DNA of 64,000 bases from Bromus sterilis (GCA_950022295.1 OX465598.1:303564001-303628000); one strand, 5' to 3'. Counted from the stretch's first letter, positions 12,159 through 25,154 are shown. Notes: generated by a model from the letters alone, not told the origin. Program-made: numbers and translations.

Positions 12159-15002
12159 TGTAACATCCCAAATTTTTTTTTTGGATGAGTTACTAGAGAG
12201 CATATGCATATCATTTTTTTTTGTGCATTTTGGATCTTATTTGAGAGTTTTTTTTTTGAATTTATTGAATAAAGTTTTTCTTTAGTATTTTATTTTGTAT
12301 AAATAACTTATTGAAAATATTATTTATGTTTTTCTAAGATTTTAGAAATTTATTTCGTATTTTTCTGACTTGTATTTTATTGTATAAAACTCTTTGAAGT
12401 TTAAAGTAAAGTACGTATATATTTATATAAACGTACTTACGTTTTACGTATTTTTATTATTTTTAAAAAAATAAGATTTTATTTTTTCGGGGCTATTTTT
12501 ATTATATTAAAAATACCTTTATACTTTTTTTTAATTCGCAAAAAAAAAAAACTGAACGGGCCGGCCGGCCGGCCGAGCTAGCCAGCCGGGCCAGCCAGGC
12601 CACCAGCGGCCGAGCGGCCAGCGGCCGAAGCCAGCCAGGCACATGCGTGCCTGTGCTGGTTCCTTCTCCAACGCGAACGCAGAGTCAGCAACGGACTCTG
12701 TACGCAGACGCCGGCGACCGTCTCCGCTTGGGACTCCACTCCGATTGCCCCCTGCCCACGAAATATTGTCCCTTAAATACCCCATGACCCCCTCCACCGA
12801 TTCCCCACAAAATTTTCGCAGCAAACCGTTCCAAATCGAGCTAATTTCGGGGTAGATCTAGGTCCAACGGAGCTCTATTGTTGGACGAATTTCGTCACCG
12901 GTGAGCCTCCCCTTGACCCCAAATTCTGCAGACCGACTCTTCTCTTCGTCGTGCTTCTAATTGACATCTTTTTCCCTCTTATTTTCTTGCGCAAGATTGA
13001 TCCCCAAATTGTACGCGTACCGCGAGAGTTCATCGGAGCGCGCTCGGTTCACCGCGTTGCCACGCTCGTACGGACGACGTTGGAGATCATCACCGCCACC
13101 GTTGTGATCTTCTAATCAAGCCCTACATCTTAGACGTCCTCGTTGACGCCGAAGATCGCCGGAGTTGTCGTCTTCGTCGCGTCTAATCTACACGTCGCGG
13201 TTAGTAAAAACGCCGTAACTTTTTATCCGTTGCTCCGTTTTAGATGAAACAAGCGGCCAAATCGTTGTTTTGAAACCCTCTAAATATTGTGTACTATAGA
13301 TCCAAGTTTTGAGAAAATTATTTTTCCGTTCGATCAAAAAAAAATCCTAGATCCTATGCAAAACTGTTCTTGTAATATCTTTTTACTCGTAGATCCGTTT
13401 TGCGTGATTCCAAAGCCCACGGTTTTCTTTCGAAGCCCTCTTTTCAGTTCAACCATAAAGTTTGTTTTGGTATTTTCGAAAATATTCAGATCTGATCAGA
13501 TTTTATTTTCAACTTTAGTTGACCGTAACTTTTGTTTTACAACTCGGATTTGATTAATTCTTTTTGCAGACTAAAACCCTAGCTAAACCCTATATTTTAG
13601 ACACTTTGCAACCCACTTTTAAAAATCAATCTTGATCTGTTTTGCAAAATCTTTTATTCGGATTTTATTTTGGAGTTCTTGAACATTGTTTTGCTTTTGG
13701 TTGTGTATTGATTGTGTGTATCTTTGTTTGCTCACGATAGATTGTCCGGAGTGCGAAGCAGAGTACCACCAATCTTTAGAGTTCTGCAATCAACAGCAAG
13801 GCAAGTCATATCTTTGATCATATTCCCTATTACCCATGTTTTCAATGCATTAGTTCTTCTTCTTTAGATTGCATGATAGGTTATGCTATGCTATTACACC
13901 CAGTAGTTCATTGAGGTAGGTCTGATCCTTACATCATTGTCACCATCGTATATTAAGATATTGCTATGCTAAGTAGACGTGGATTGGGAAGTGAATCATT
14001 ATGAGGTATGAGTGATAATGTAGTAAGTAGGACCAAGATAAAAGTTAATGAACTACCTGGGTGGGATGGTTGCGAGCATCCTGGGGTGGCCAGTGATGAC
14101 TGCGGAAAGCCACCCAGGCTCAAAGGGACTGTTGGTATTGACATACCTAGAAGCTTACGTGTGCAGCCACAAGCTACTATGGGCTCTGGCTTGGTTGATC
14201 AGTTGTAGGGACTCTTACTAGGTAGCGCTACGAAAGTAGATGTGAATAGGTGGGATGGGTGCTACCGGAGTAAGGGAAACTCTTCTGAAAGACCATGTCT
14301 CGTTCTTCCAGTTGTCATACATCGTGCAGTGTGACGAACTACAAAGGAGGCGATCGAGTCTTGTGGGGAAAAGTGCACAAACCTCTGCAGAGTGTAAAAC
14401 TAATCGATTAGCCGTGTCCCCGGTTATGGATAATTTGAGCAACTAGTTGTGGAAATATTGATTTGTCTCATCATCTTTAATTAATTTATTGGGTTAATCA
14501 CTTTGGGATAGATTGAGTGGGGTTTCCCATCTCAATCGTATGCTATTGTAGAACTTAGCTATTATTATTCTATAGGGAAAATTAGCTTTTTGCAAAAATA
14601 AATGTAGAAGCTCCACCAGCCAAATTGCATGTATTACAGGGATTTTACTTCTTTCTGTGATATGGCTTGCCGTACGATCAAGGTACTGACCCCTTTTGGG
14701 GCTGTAACTTATTCATGTTGCAGATTGTTTTGACGAGGAGTAAGGTGCGAATAGGTCGTTGTCTTATACTCAACTTTTGCCGTGGAGTCGGATGGACTCG
14801 CTACTACTACTATTGTAGCTTCCGCAAGTATTTGATTAGATGGCCTTAAGCCATGTTATTATTGTAATATTTACTTCATTCGATGTAATAAAGACATGTT
14901 TTACTTCTGTTATTTCATCGAGTACTGTGTGTGCTAGCAAACTGATCCAGGGACTAGCACATTAAGCACAGAGACTTGGTCCCTTCGGATCTGGTCGCTA
15001 CA
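12159..15002 (+). repeat. 3' LTR of the Tekay-like element
   Basis: This 2844-bp copy of the 5' LTR has the same termini. Visible differences include a shorter GC-rich block near 12600 and scattered single substitutions. Confidence 0.95.
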
Positions 15003-15007
15003 TGCTG
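15003..15007. repeat. Right target-site duplication (TGCTG)
   Basis: This is an exact copy of 3741-3745, directly after the terminal CA of the 3' LTR. Confidence 0.95.
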
Positions 15008-15485
15008 GTTCAAGTTTTGACACTAATCTAGAAAATTGAGATATCATACTAATGAATGCCTAAGTTGAAAGAAACATGGTTAGACATCAAAGTTGCATAC
15101 AATGCACTAAGGATTGAATCTACATTGATGTGGCTGCTTTAGAAGTAGCAGGAGTTATATTATGGCTTAAGAAGTTCGACTTCTGATTGAGTGAGTTTCA
15201 AGTGTGCATGACTATGGGAAAGTCCGCGTGACCCACCGGATGTCATTGCTATGACACAGCAAACGAAGTCTCACTTCACCGCAAAATATATATACCTCAT
15301 CATTATAGTGGATAATGAAGGAATGTTAAATTAGGTGACATTATGATTTGCAAAAGGACATACGGTTCTGAATGGTACCCAGACCGTTGATACAACCTCT
15401 TCCACGGGCGAGCATGATCAATAAGGAGTTATGATCCAGAGAAAAATGCAACTAGATTATTTGTACTCTAGTGCAAGTGGGAGAC
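15008..15485 (+). other. Right part of the Copia interior, decayed, ending in a polypurine tract
   Basis: This is the region where RNase H would lie, but stops occur in all frames and only faint similarity is visible. It ends in CAAGTGGGAGAC at 15474-15485, the usual polypurine tract of BARE/Angela-type elements. Confidence 0.65.
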
Positions 15486-16366
15486 TGTTGGGAATGTGCC
15501 CTAGAGGCAAATAAAATATGTTTTATCGAGCATATTCCATTAGTTCATAATACGTTTGATACTATGCTATAACTGTATTAAGCGGAAACATTAATACAGG
15601 TGTGGTATACAAACAACCAGGTCCCTAGTCAACCCTAGTATACTAGTCCATTGGGCGATTGATGATCAAGGTTTCCTGATCATGAGACAATGTCGTCTGT
15701 TGACAATGGAGTCGTATCATTGGATAATGATATGATGGACATACACCCACCAGAAGTTCTGCGATGTGATCAAGTCACATAGTTCAACATTGCGATAACT
15801 ATAACGTAGTGACCAGATCCTTTGACCGTAATGATCATACGTAATTGTCATCTATGAGGAGACTTTGATTTGTATCCCACCGCCTGACTGAAATATGCTG
15901 GCCATAACGGTGCACTTTGGTTATTCCGAAATAGATGGTTGATGAGTATGCAAATAGATCAAAGCGGGATTTGTCCATCCGTGTGACGGATAGGTACTTT
16001 GGGCCCACTCGGTGATATTGCATCATAAAGTTTGCAAACGTGTGACTAGGTCACGGAGTTGTAATATCACGGGAACGAGTAAACTTGTTTGTTGAGAACG
16101 AGGACGAACTAGGTATATTGGATACCGATGATCAAACCTCGGAGAAGCAAAGTACCATAGGACAAAGGGAACAGGCACACGGTTAACGGATCCAACAGCG
16201 ATTGAAGTTCATTCGATGGAAGCGCAGGGGCTATCAAGGATTGTAACCAGGTCCAATTGATTAGTCATTGATCAATGAGAATCGTCTCGATCATGTCTGC
16301 TGTTTCCTGGACCGTAGGGTGTTACACTTAAGGGTACTCGACGCAGTAAGGATTGATTCGGGATCA

Positions 16367-16445
16367 CCGGAGAAATTGGAGAGAACACCGGAATTGTTCC
16401 GGTGATGGCCGGAATTGTTCCGATGAAGGCCGGAAGTAGTTCCGG
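16367..16445 (+). repeat. Short tandem repeat in the Copia LTR
   Basis: Three or four imperfect units of about 22 bp carry CCGGAATTGTTCCG or a variant. Each unit is itself nearly palindromic, so the stretch could fold into small hairpins. It lies about 300 bp upstream of the TATA box. Confidence 0.7.
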
Positions 16446-16746
16446 GTATTTTGAAAGGTTCAAAATATATTTAATAATATTTAATATATGTTTTATTATT
16501 TAACTATCTGAATTAAATATTAAAATGTATTTAAATAAATTAAAAATGAATTAAAAAGGTGTATGGGCCTCTAAGGGCCCATTAGGGGAGAGGGGAGTCT
16601 CCCCCCTTGGGCTTGGCGCCAAGGGAGGGGCCCACCCCCTCCTTAGGCCGACGCACCTCCCCCCTTTGGTGGGATTAGTCCCACCTCGGGGAGGGAGGGA
16701 GGATCCCACGTCGGGGAGGGAGGGAGGATCCCACCCCTCCTTGGAC

Positions 16747-16753
16747 TATATAA
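16747..16753 (+). promoter_or_regulatory. TATA box of the Copia LTR
   Basis: TATATAA is followed by AAGGAGGGG and lies in a GC-rich promoter-like stretch about 560 bp before the LTR end. This is a plausible Pol II core promoter for the element transcript. Confidence 0.6.
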
Positions 16754-17305
16754 GGAGGGGCAGGGGTGCCCTTTTTTATTCAACAATTGAAGTTCTCTCT
16801 TCCTCCTTTTCTCCTTCCTCGAGTGGACTCCCCTTGTTTGGAGTCTACACTTGGTTGGGGATTTCTCCACTATACGCACGCCGTCGTGCTGCTGGAATCG
16901 GGATCCGAATCCATCTTCTTTCCGCTGCTCTACTGGTTCGGAGCCCGGAGGGACGTCGGGTATACTGTATGTGTATAATCCCGCGAGGCACTACACTTGT
17001 GGTGCTACTTCATCGTCGTGGTCGTATCGCGAGGTCTTCATCAGCAACGTTCTGACGGGGACGTAATCCCGTCATCGATCTACAAGGATCGGGTGACTAC
17101 AGGAGTCATCGTGGATCTGCGCGGCATCAGGGATTGCCGGTACGACTACACCAACCACGTTCATGCGGGAACGTTTCCCGCTTAACGGACTACATACTGG
17201 TATGTGATCTATTTCTGTCCGTTACTTGCATCAGCATAGCATAGGTCTTGGGTATGGGTCTCGTAGGTTATGAAAATTTTGTGTTTTCTGCCCCGAACCC
17301 CAACA

Positions 17306-20300
17306 GTGGGTTAGGCTTAAATGTGTTTCATATTTGCTTCTTTTGCTTCAAAATTCTTATTCTTGTGAGAGCATCTTCTATAATCTTTAAGCCTAGCTAA
17401 TGGCTTTAAAGAAGCGCTTTCGGGAGGCAGCCCGCAACGAATTTAGGTTTTCCTTTTTTTCTTCGGTTTTTAGTGGTCTTGATGATTGTTACTACTTTAG
17501 CAACATCATTGTATCTTTACTTTTTAAGCTTTGTGCCTTTTATAGCCTCATACGACAAGGGAAGTGAAAGTTGTGACATGCTGTCCAGAAAACAGATTCT
17601 GTCCTCGTGAGTAGAAAAATCAGATAAAAATCCCAGTTCATCTTTTTGAGTTGAATATTTTACACAGCATTCTCTATACAATTAAGAAACTTTTGTATGT
17701 TCTGAGTTTTTTTATTTGAGTTGCAGAAGTATCCCTAAAAAATTCTTTACTACCTGCTGGTCTGTTTTTCACAGATTCTGTCCTGTTTTGCCTTTTCTTC
17801 GTTTTGCAAACCTTAAGCTTGCTTTTTCTTTGCAAAAACTATTTGGCAATCTTGAGAAACAGTATCCCTTCAAGATTACCTTTATTTCTAGTAGAGAAAA
17901 CTTATTTTATTATGGGTACTAACCTCGCTAATCAGATTATGATGAGTTATGTATGAAGAGAGTTTTCAAGTGTGCGAGGGAAGATGATGAAAGCAGATTA
18001 AAAAGTGTCAAACGTTCAAGATTGGGGATGCCTCCATGCACCCCCAAGAAATATTCAAGGATACTCAAGCGTCTAAGCTTGGGGATTCCCCCGTGCATCC
18101 CCTTCTCCATCGACAATTATCAGTTCGTCTCTCGTTTCACTATATTTTTATCGCTTCATGCGTTATGTGCTATGCTTGGAGCATCTCGCTCTTAGGTTTT
18201 ATTTTTAGTTTTCTTTAGCTTTGCTTGCTGTTCATAACAAGTTAGAACCCAACTTTCTTTGTGTGGGAGAGAAACACGCTCCACTTCCAAAATTTAGAAC
18301 AAAACATAGGACTTTTCATGCTTATCTTTGTTGTGTGTGTTCGTTATCTTTTCGTAGCTACTGTCTTGTTTTGCTCTTATCTTTCATGCTTATCTTTTTA
18401 AGAGATTTTGTTTAGTTTGTTGCTGGAACTCTCTTGAGTTTTCATGTTTATATTGTTTAGAGAGTTTGCCTGTTGCACTGAGTTTTGTGTCTTGACTTAA
18501 AGTAGGTAATTGAGGTTGCTATTCTTTTGTAATGGTAACTTGCAATAGTTTTGAGGTGTTGCTTTGAGTAATGTTTGGACTTTTGGTGTCAAGAGCTTTA
18601 GCCTATTAGTGATAGATGTCGCATTTTGGGAAATCCGTGTTTATTTTCAAAAACCTACAAATTAGTTGAGAACTCTAGCTACTAGATGGATCACTACTCT
18701 TCTGAGGGGTCGAATATTAGAGTACACTCACGTACCATGAGTCGAGGATGCGCAAGGATAACCAAACCCCCATACACTCCTCCTCGGGGTACTTGTCTCT
18801 TTGTGAAACCTCCTTATTAGATTGAGAGTTACCGATAATAATTGTATGAGTTCTTCGGACTAATGTGAGTATTCGAAAGTTGACACTTCCACATTCCCAT
18901 ATTTTTGTAGCCTCTCATGTGCCGTGCATTGCTTTCTTCTCACTCCGATAGTTGGCGTCCACCTTCGCAGGTACATCCAAACCCTTGGCATGATACGCTC
19001 TGTCATCATAAAACTCCTTATATCCTTCCTCAAAACAGACACCATACCTACCTATCAAGGCATTTCCATAGCCTTTCCGAGATATATTGCCATGCAACAT
19101 CCATCTTCTCATGACTTGATCTTCATGTCATACATGCTACTTGCTTGATCGATGAGCCACATGCTAGTTGGGCCTTGCCCTAATCATTGCTACATGACGC
19201 GCTAGTATCATTGCATATCCTGCTACACTGGCAGAGGCATACATTTGCATACATCATGATAGTTACATCTTCTTTATGATTTGAGTACTTTGTAAAGTGT
19301 GAAAGATCTTCTATACTTCTTGTAATATATAGAGTGTTGCCCCTAAAGTGAGGAAAAGATCCAAAAGTGGACAATTTAAAAGATCCCAAAGAGGACAAAA
19401 TCAAAAGATCCCAAAGAGGACAAATGAGAGAAATAGAAAGAGCCGTTGAGGCCACCAAAAATACAAAAAAGAGAAAAAAAGATTAAAAAGAAATAAAAAG
19501 AGAGAAGGGGGCACACGACTATTCCTTTTGAGAGATCCACACTCGTACTCCCTCTTTTATCTTGTCCTCCATAGAGATTATCATTCATGCATATAGCTAT
19601 GTGGGGACCTTCACACTACAGAACTTGGCTTGTATATTCCAATGATGAGCCTCCTCAAATGAGCTCTAGGTCTTCTTGAGCAAGCAAGTTGGATGCACCC
19701 CCACTAGTTCCATTGGAGAGCTTACCTTAGCTCATATGTGCATCCGTTGCATGGAAATCCCTACTCCTCACATCATATCTATCATTTGGCTTTCTCTCGC
19801 CTATGATTTTCCTCATTGATGTGAGCCTTTCACACCTTTTTGTCTTCCTCCTCCACCTTATTCTCTCTTTTCCATCCTAAGTGTCAAGTTTTTTGCTTAC
19901 GCTCATCCATTGCATGAGTTCTCAAAATGTCGAAAAGAGTGGATCATTTTGACTTGTACATGGCTAGTGGTCTGGGGATGAGTCAAGATAAGATTCCAAA
20001 TAAGACCAAGTGTGAAACTTTAGTAGATTGAGTTCTCAACTTAAAAATACTTTTCTCGTATATCCCTATCCCCTTTCTTGCACGCAAACACCATTTGGAG
20101 ACATTTGAGTCACAGACAGCGAGAGCTCTTGCACCTTTATGTTCTTATGTTGCTTGTTTCAATGCCAAATATAGACTCTTGCCTGTTATGACTTGAATTG
20201 CATTACATGCCTTGATTGCTTTACTTACAAAGTTCTTATATGGTTGTTAGCATGTCACCACAGAAATTATGCTTGTTATCATTTACCTACTCGAGGACGA

Positions 20301-20323
20301 GCAGGAATTTAGCTTGGGGATGT
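17306..20323 (+). other. Non-coding 3' interior of Athila-like element A
   Basis: This 3-kb stretch aligns by eye with 41169-44062 of element F. It begins around GGCTTTAAAGAAGCGC, passes two GCTTGGGGAT-type direct repeats near 18020 and 18090, and ends in the polypurine tract AGCTTGGGGATGT. There is no reverse transcriptase, RNase H, integrase or envelope gene, and the small ORFs here are not conserved in F. Confidence 0.8.
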
Positions 20324-21765
20324 TGATACGTCCAAAACGTATCTATAATTTCTGCTTGCTCCATGCCTCTTTTGTGTGATATTGCTATGATATTGATGAA
20401 CTTCCATACACTTTTGGTCATATTTGGACTAACCTATTAACTCAGTGCACCCTAGTGCCAGTTCCTGTTTTCTGCTGTTTTTCTATTTCGGGTTTCCCCC
20501 TCGGGGACGGAACCCTTTTTCGCGATCTCTCCTCTGTTCCGCCGCCGTCGCGCTTCCAAGATCGGGAGCACGAGAAGACCTCTTCCCGGCACCCTGCCGA
20601 AGGGAGGAATCACCTCCGGGAGCTCCTTCACCACCATGGATGCTTCTTGGATGAACCGTGAGTAGTCCACCTTGGACCATGGGTCTATGATCAGTAGCTA
20701 TGTGATGTTCTCCTCCCCTCTTTGTTCTTCATGGATTAGACCTCGTGAGCTGCCCTACATGATCGAGGCACATATGTAATCTTTCTGCTGTTGCTATGTT
20801 GAGTTTGCTGGGATCCGATGGATTATGAGATTATGTTCAGATTGTGAGTGAGTTATATATTTGATTATTCTCTTTTTTATTTATGTTCTTGAGTAATTCT
20901 TGCATGTTCTCCGTTGCTGTTTATTGCTTTGGCCAAGTAGTAGGTAGTGACTCCAAGAGGGAGCGTTATGCTTGATTGTGGGTTCCTGCCCCCTGATGAC
21001 ACGCTTGAGTGACAGAAACATGAGTCTAGGGGATGTGTTGTTGCCACAAGGGGGAAAACAACGGTGCTTGTACTTGCGGGTGCAAGGATTGTTTACTTTA
21101 CGCAAAGTTGTCTAATGCAGTTGTCCGTTGCTTTGAGTTTACACTTTGGGTGGGATTCGCAACTTAATACCAGTGAAATGTTCTGGATAGATATCTCAAG
21201 GTGGATGATTAGTAGGTAGATGCAGATGGATTTCGGTCTACTTGTCTTGGCGTACCGCCCATGCTTTTGAGCCTCTTCATTTCTGTTTAGCATAATTAGC
21301 ATTGGTTTGCGCACATAATACTGTCAATTGCCCAGCTGTGATTTGTTTACCTCGCATGGCTATTTTATCGTCTTTTGGGAGAGATACATCACTAGTGAAC
21401 ATCATAGAACCCCGGTCCATATTTCCAACACTGTTTACACCTGCAATTTACTTTTAGTACTTACTTTTCCGTAGCTATCACTATCATTATTATCCCGTGT
21501 ATTTTATCCTTTGTAAACAACAAGGCCGGAGGAATTGACAACTCCTCTGAACTCGTTGTGAGCAAAGCTATCTGTTGTGTGTGCAGGTCCAGGTGAAGTT
21601 AGCAATCCTTAGATGGTCAACGGCGCCAATTGTTCACTTCACCACCTACTTGTATCTGTTGGAGTCCTACGGGTTCGATAATTTAAACCTTAGAATCTTT
21701 GCTAAGGGAAACTTGCGGCTACGCTACATCTCACCTTTCACTTGGGGTAACCAACGAGGGGCGAG
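20324..21765 (+). repeat. 3' LTR of Athila-like element A, internally deleted and cut short
   Basis: It starts TGATACGTCC. Compared with the 1630-bp LTRs of F it lacks roughly 200 bp after position 20500, where two C-rich ends are joined, and it lacks the terminal AAGCCATCA. Confidence 0.88.
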
Positions 21766-21940
21766 TATTATCTCGTGTATCAATCATCCGGCCTGGATGG
21801 GATGCCCCTCACATTCGATGCTTTCCGAGAACGTTCTGTGCTTGGCCTTGTGTGCTTAGACAAGTGGGTACGGTTCTCGGCTCTCCATATGATTGTGTTG
21901 TAGCGGGTCTTGCATACGCTAACCCCGGGTCCCGACACAT
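21766..21940. other. 175-bp filler between two inverted Athila-like fragments
   Basis: The sequence matches neither flanking element nor any other repeat in the window. It is flanked on the left by a plus-strand LTR that lacks its end. On the right is the cut interior of a minus-strand copy. It looks like filler DNA from end-joining repair, or the last piece of a third element. Confidence 0.6.
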
Positions 21941-23096
21941 CAATTCCTCAAAACTATTGCAGGTTACTACTGAAATTAAATTGCAACCTCAATTACCCAC
22001 TTCTCAAAAAAATAAGACATAACTCAGTGCAACAACCAACTCTCTTAAGAAGATAAACATGAAAACTAAAGAGAGTTCCAGCGACAAACTAAACAAAAGC
22101 AAAGGCTCTTGCTAAGACAAACTAAGACTAAAACTAAACAGGGCAGCAGCTATGAAAAGATAAAGAACACACAACACCAAAAGATAGGCATGAAGAATCC
22201 TATGATGTGTTCTAACTTTTGAAAGTGGAGCGTGTCTCTCTCCCACAAAAAGTAAGACAGGATATAACTTGTTATGAACAGCAAGCAAAGCTAAATAAAA
22301 CTAAAAATAAAACCTGAGAGCGAGACGCTCCAAGCATAGCACATAACGCATGAAGTGCTAAAAATATAGTGAGACAAACGACGAACTGATGATTGTTGAT
22401 GGACAAGGGGATGCACGGGGGCATCCCCAAGCTTAGACGCTTGAGTCTCCTATAATATTTGTTGGGGATGCATGGGGGCATCCCCAAGCTGGAGCTCTTG
22501 ACACTCTCGAATCTTCTTTCATCATCTTCCATCGCACACTTGAAAACTCCCTTCATACACAACTCATCATAAGCTGATTAGAGAGGTTAGTACCCTTAAT
22601 AAATAAACAAATTCCACTGGATATAAAGATATTCTTGAAGATGTACTGTTTCTCAAGATTGCCAAAAGGTTTTTTCAAATAAAAAGCAAGCTTAAGGTTT
22701 GCAAAAGTTAGGAGAGACAAAACGTGGCAGAATCTGTGAAAATGGAACAGAAGGTAGTAAAGATTTTTTTAAGGGTACTTCTGCAACTCGAATCAAAAAA
22801 CTCAGAACATACGAAAGTTCAGTGATTGTATAGATCACGCTGTGTAAAAAATCATCTCAAAAAGATGAACTAGTGATTTGTTTCGAATTTTTCCGTCACG
22901 AGGACAGAATCTGTTTTCTGGACAGCATGTCACAACTTTCACTTCCCTTGTCTTATGAGGCTATACTTGGCACAAAACTTGAAAATAAAGATAAAATGAT
23001 GTTGCTACAGTAGTAACAATCATCAAGATCACTAAAAACAGAAGTAAAAATATCTTGGGTTGCCTCCCAACAAGCGCTTTCTTTTACGCCTTTAAG
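21941..23096 (-). other. Non-coding 3' interior of element B (partial)
   Basis: The reverse complement matches the region after the protease gene in F and the start of A, including the GCTTTAAAGAAGCGC-type block and the paired GCTTGGGGATGC repeats near 22430-22495. It stops abruptly at 21941. Confidence 0.82.
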
Positions 23097-23099
23097 CTA

Positions 23100-25154
23100 G
23101 GCATAAGGCAAAAGAGAATCAAGTTTTATCAAGAGAAAGAGAATAGCTAGCCCGTGTAACAGACTCGAAAGGTAACTTGACTTTCTTTCTAGGGAAGTGT
23201 TCCATCCCATTTTTGAGAGGTAATTGAAAATTATATTCTCCTCTTTCATGTCAATGATAGCACCAACGGTGCGGAGAAAAGGACGTCCCAAAATAATTGG
23301 ACATAAAGGTTCACACTCTATATCCATAATAATAAAATCCATGGGGACATAATTGTCATTGACAATGATAAGAACATCATCAATCTTCCCCCAAAGGTTT
23401 CTTTACGGAAGAGTCGACAAGGCGAACACCAGAAGAACATGAATCAAAAGGTTTCAATTCAAACATATCATACATTCTTTTGGGCATGACAGAGGTACTA
23501 GCTCCAACGTCACATAAAGCATAGCAAGAGAAGTTATTTAATTTGATTTTTATCATAGGGTCCCAACCATCGTCTAGCTTCCTAGGTATGGAGGCTTCTA
23601 TCCTAAGCTTCTCCTCCCTAGCTTTGATAAGATCATTTGTGATATGCTCCGTGAAGGCAAGATTGAGTGTGCTAGTGTGGGGGTCTCTAGACATTTTGTG
23701 TAATAAGCTGATAACTTATGAGAGGGTGCAACTATCAAAATCAATATCACTACTATCAAAGGTGGTAGTAGTGTCATCTAAGCTCACTTGTTTGAAACCC
23801 TCTATGTTCATAGGAGTTTCTTCTTCTATGGTTGAGGTATTAGCATCGCCATTAATAGGTCCAATGGTACCAAGACTACATTGGGTGCTAATAGTTTCAG
23901 TGTCCTCAACAATTTGGATAGTTGCAATAGTGTGGTGTGTAGGAAGGCTCTTAATTCTATCCTCTTCCTATTTTCTCTAACCCATCTTTCTTTAAGTTTA
24001 GCCATCATCCTAATATTTTCATTAATTTGTAACTGGATAGCATTAATAGGAGTGGCCTTGCTCTCCTCAAGGGGAGAGGTTCTAATTTTTAACATCTCAA
24101 CATCAAGGGCTAGGTTGTCTACCTTCAAACAAAGATTATCTAATTTAGCTAGTTTTTTCTTCCACATTCTTGTTGAAGGATTTTTGGGTAGTGATAAAGT
24201 CTCTAAGCATACTCTCTAGTTCAGAGGTGGGGTTCTTGTTGCTATGGTAAGTGTTGTTGTTCACATAAGTGGATGGAAACGGTCTAGGATTACTAGCAAA
24301 GTTGCCCCTATAAGCATTATTATTAAAGTTGTTTCTAGCAATGAAGTTCACATCTACTTGTTCCTGAGCAACCAAAGAATTTAAAGGAACATCATGAGGA
24401 TCAATAGAGGGTTGCTTGGTATGTAGAGACATAATTAAGTCAACTTTATCATTGGGAGAGGTAATTTCCTCGACAGAATTTACCTTCCTACCTGTTGGAG
24501 CGCGTTAGGTGTGCCATTGGGAATAGTTGGTCGTCATCTCATCCAGGAGTTTGGTGGCAGCACCGAGTGTAGTTGACATAAAGGTTCCTCCCGCGGCCGA
24601 ATCTAACAGGTTCCGCGAGGTAAAGTTCAAGCCTGCATAAAAAGTCTGGATAACCATCCAAGTAGTCAAACCATGTGTAGGGCATTTCTTAACAAGAGTT
24701 TTCATGCGTTCCCAAGCTTGGGCAACGTGTTCATTATCCAATTGCCTAAAATTCATAATGTTACTCCTCAATTGGATAATTTTAGCAGGTGGGTAGTACT
24801 TCCCAATAAAATCATCTTTGCACTTATCCCAAGAATCTATGCTATTCCTAGGCAAAGATTGAAACCAGATTTTAGCTCCGTCCCTCAAAGAGAAAGGAAA
24901 AAGCTTGAGCTTAACAATATCACCTTCTACTTCTTTATACTTTTGCATATCACATAATTCAACAAATTATTCAAGTGTAAAGCAGCAGCATCTCCAGCAC
25001 CAGAGAATTGATCTCTCATAACAAGATTCAGTAAAGCAGGTTTAATTTCATAAGAGGTAGCTGAAGTGGCAGGTGTGGCAATAGGAGTGCAGATAAAGTC
25101 TTTGTTGTTGTGACTAGTGAAGTCACACAACTTTGTGTTTTCAGTGGAACCCAT
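23100..25154 (-). pseudogene. Athila-like gag-protease, broken
   Basis: Gag starts at 25154 (MGSTENTKLCDF). The capsid region is readable in pieces (24927-25154, then 24505-24948, then 24145-24432 and 23826-24167) that lie in different frames, so several indels have occurred. The protease part (23380-23694, then 23097-23342) shows LCDVGASTSVMP and PIILGRPFLRTVGAIIDM, the typical Athila retropepsin strings. In the gag-protease junction a stop lies in what is otherwise a single frame. No reverse transcriptase or integrase follows. Compared with element F the copy is clearly more decayed. Confidence 0.9.

Larger units (their letters stand above)
3746..15002 (+). mobile_element. Tekay-like chromovirus (Gypsy) retrotransposon, full length
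   Basis: This is a complete element of 11257 bp with 5' LTR 3746-6610, primer site 6614-6625, an extra ORF 6765-7457, gag-pol 7697-12145, polypurine tract 12144-12155, 3' LTR 12159-15002, and a perfect 5-bp duplication of the target. The order protease, reverse transcriptase, RNase H, integrase and a C-terminal chromodomain identifies a Gypsy chromovirus. The long LTRs (2.8 kb) and a chromodomain following an integrase C-terminal GPY-type segment fit the Tekay/Del lineage. The two LTRs are highly similar by eye, with scattered substitutions and a roughly 20-bp length difference in the GC-rich part, so the insertion is younger than its Copia host. It lacks only one sense codon in pol. Confidence 0.92.
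1..17305 (+). mobile_element. BARE/Angela-like Copia retrotransposon, 3' part, decayed and interrupted
   Basis: The sense strand is set by the 3' LTR at 15486-17305, which is preceded by a purine-rich tract (15475-15485) typical of Copia 3' ends. The interior lies at 1-3740 and 15008-15485, and the Tekay-like element at 3746-15002 separates the two parts. The 5' LTR lies outside the window. No long ORF survives in the interior, so the copy is old or was non-autonomous from the start. The family call rests on LTR termini that resemble BARE/Angela LTRs and on the LTR length (1820 bp, close to the usual 1.7-1.8 kb). The domain content could not be confirmed. Confidence 0.75.
15486..17305 (+). 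repeat. 3' LTR of the BARE/Angela-like Copia element
   Basis: The LTR is 1820 bp and runs from TGTTGGGAATGTGCC to CCGAACCCCAACA. It holds a TATA box at 16747-16753, a short GC palindrome at 16612-16623, and two small tandem repeats (16367-16445 and 16679-16735). ORFs inside it, such as 16666-17055, lie in the leader or promoter part and are not supported as genes. Confidence 0.9.
17306..21765 (+). mobile_element. Athila-like Gypsy element A, 3' part with truncated LTR
   Basis: This is sense-strand sequence of the same family as element F (37349-45688). The interior starts just after the Copia LTR, at the stretch that follows the protease gene in F, and reads through the polypurine tract 20311-20323 into an LTR at 20324. 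The gag-protease part would lie left of the window, beyond the Copia insertion. The LTR stops at 21765, about 9 bases short of the end seen in F, where it meets unrelated filler. Confidence 0.88.

Noticed and set aside
16666..17055. 129-codon ORF after the Copia LTR TATA box
   Set aside because: It lies in the LTR leader, overlaps two other open frames of similar length and has no recognisable domain.
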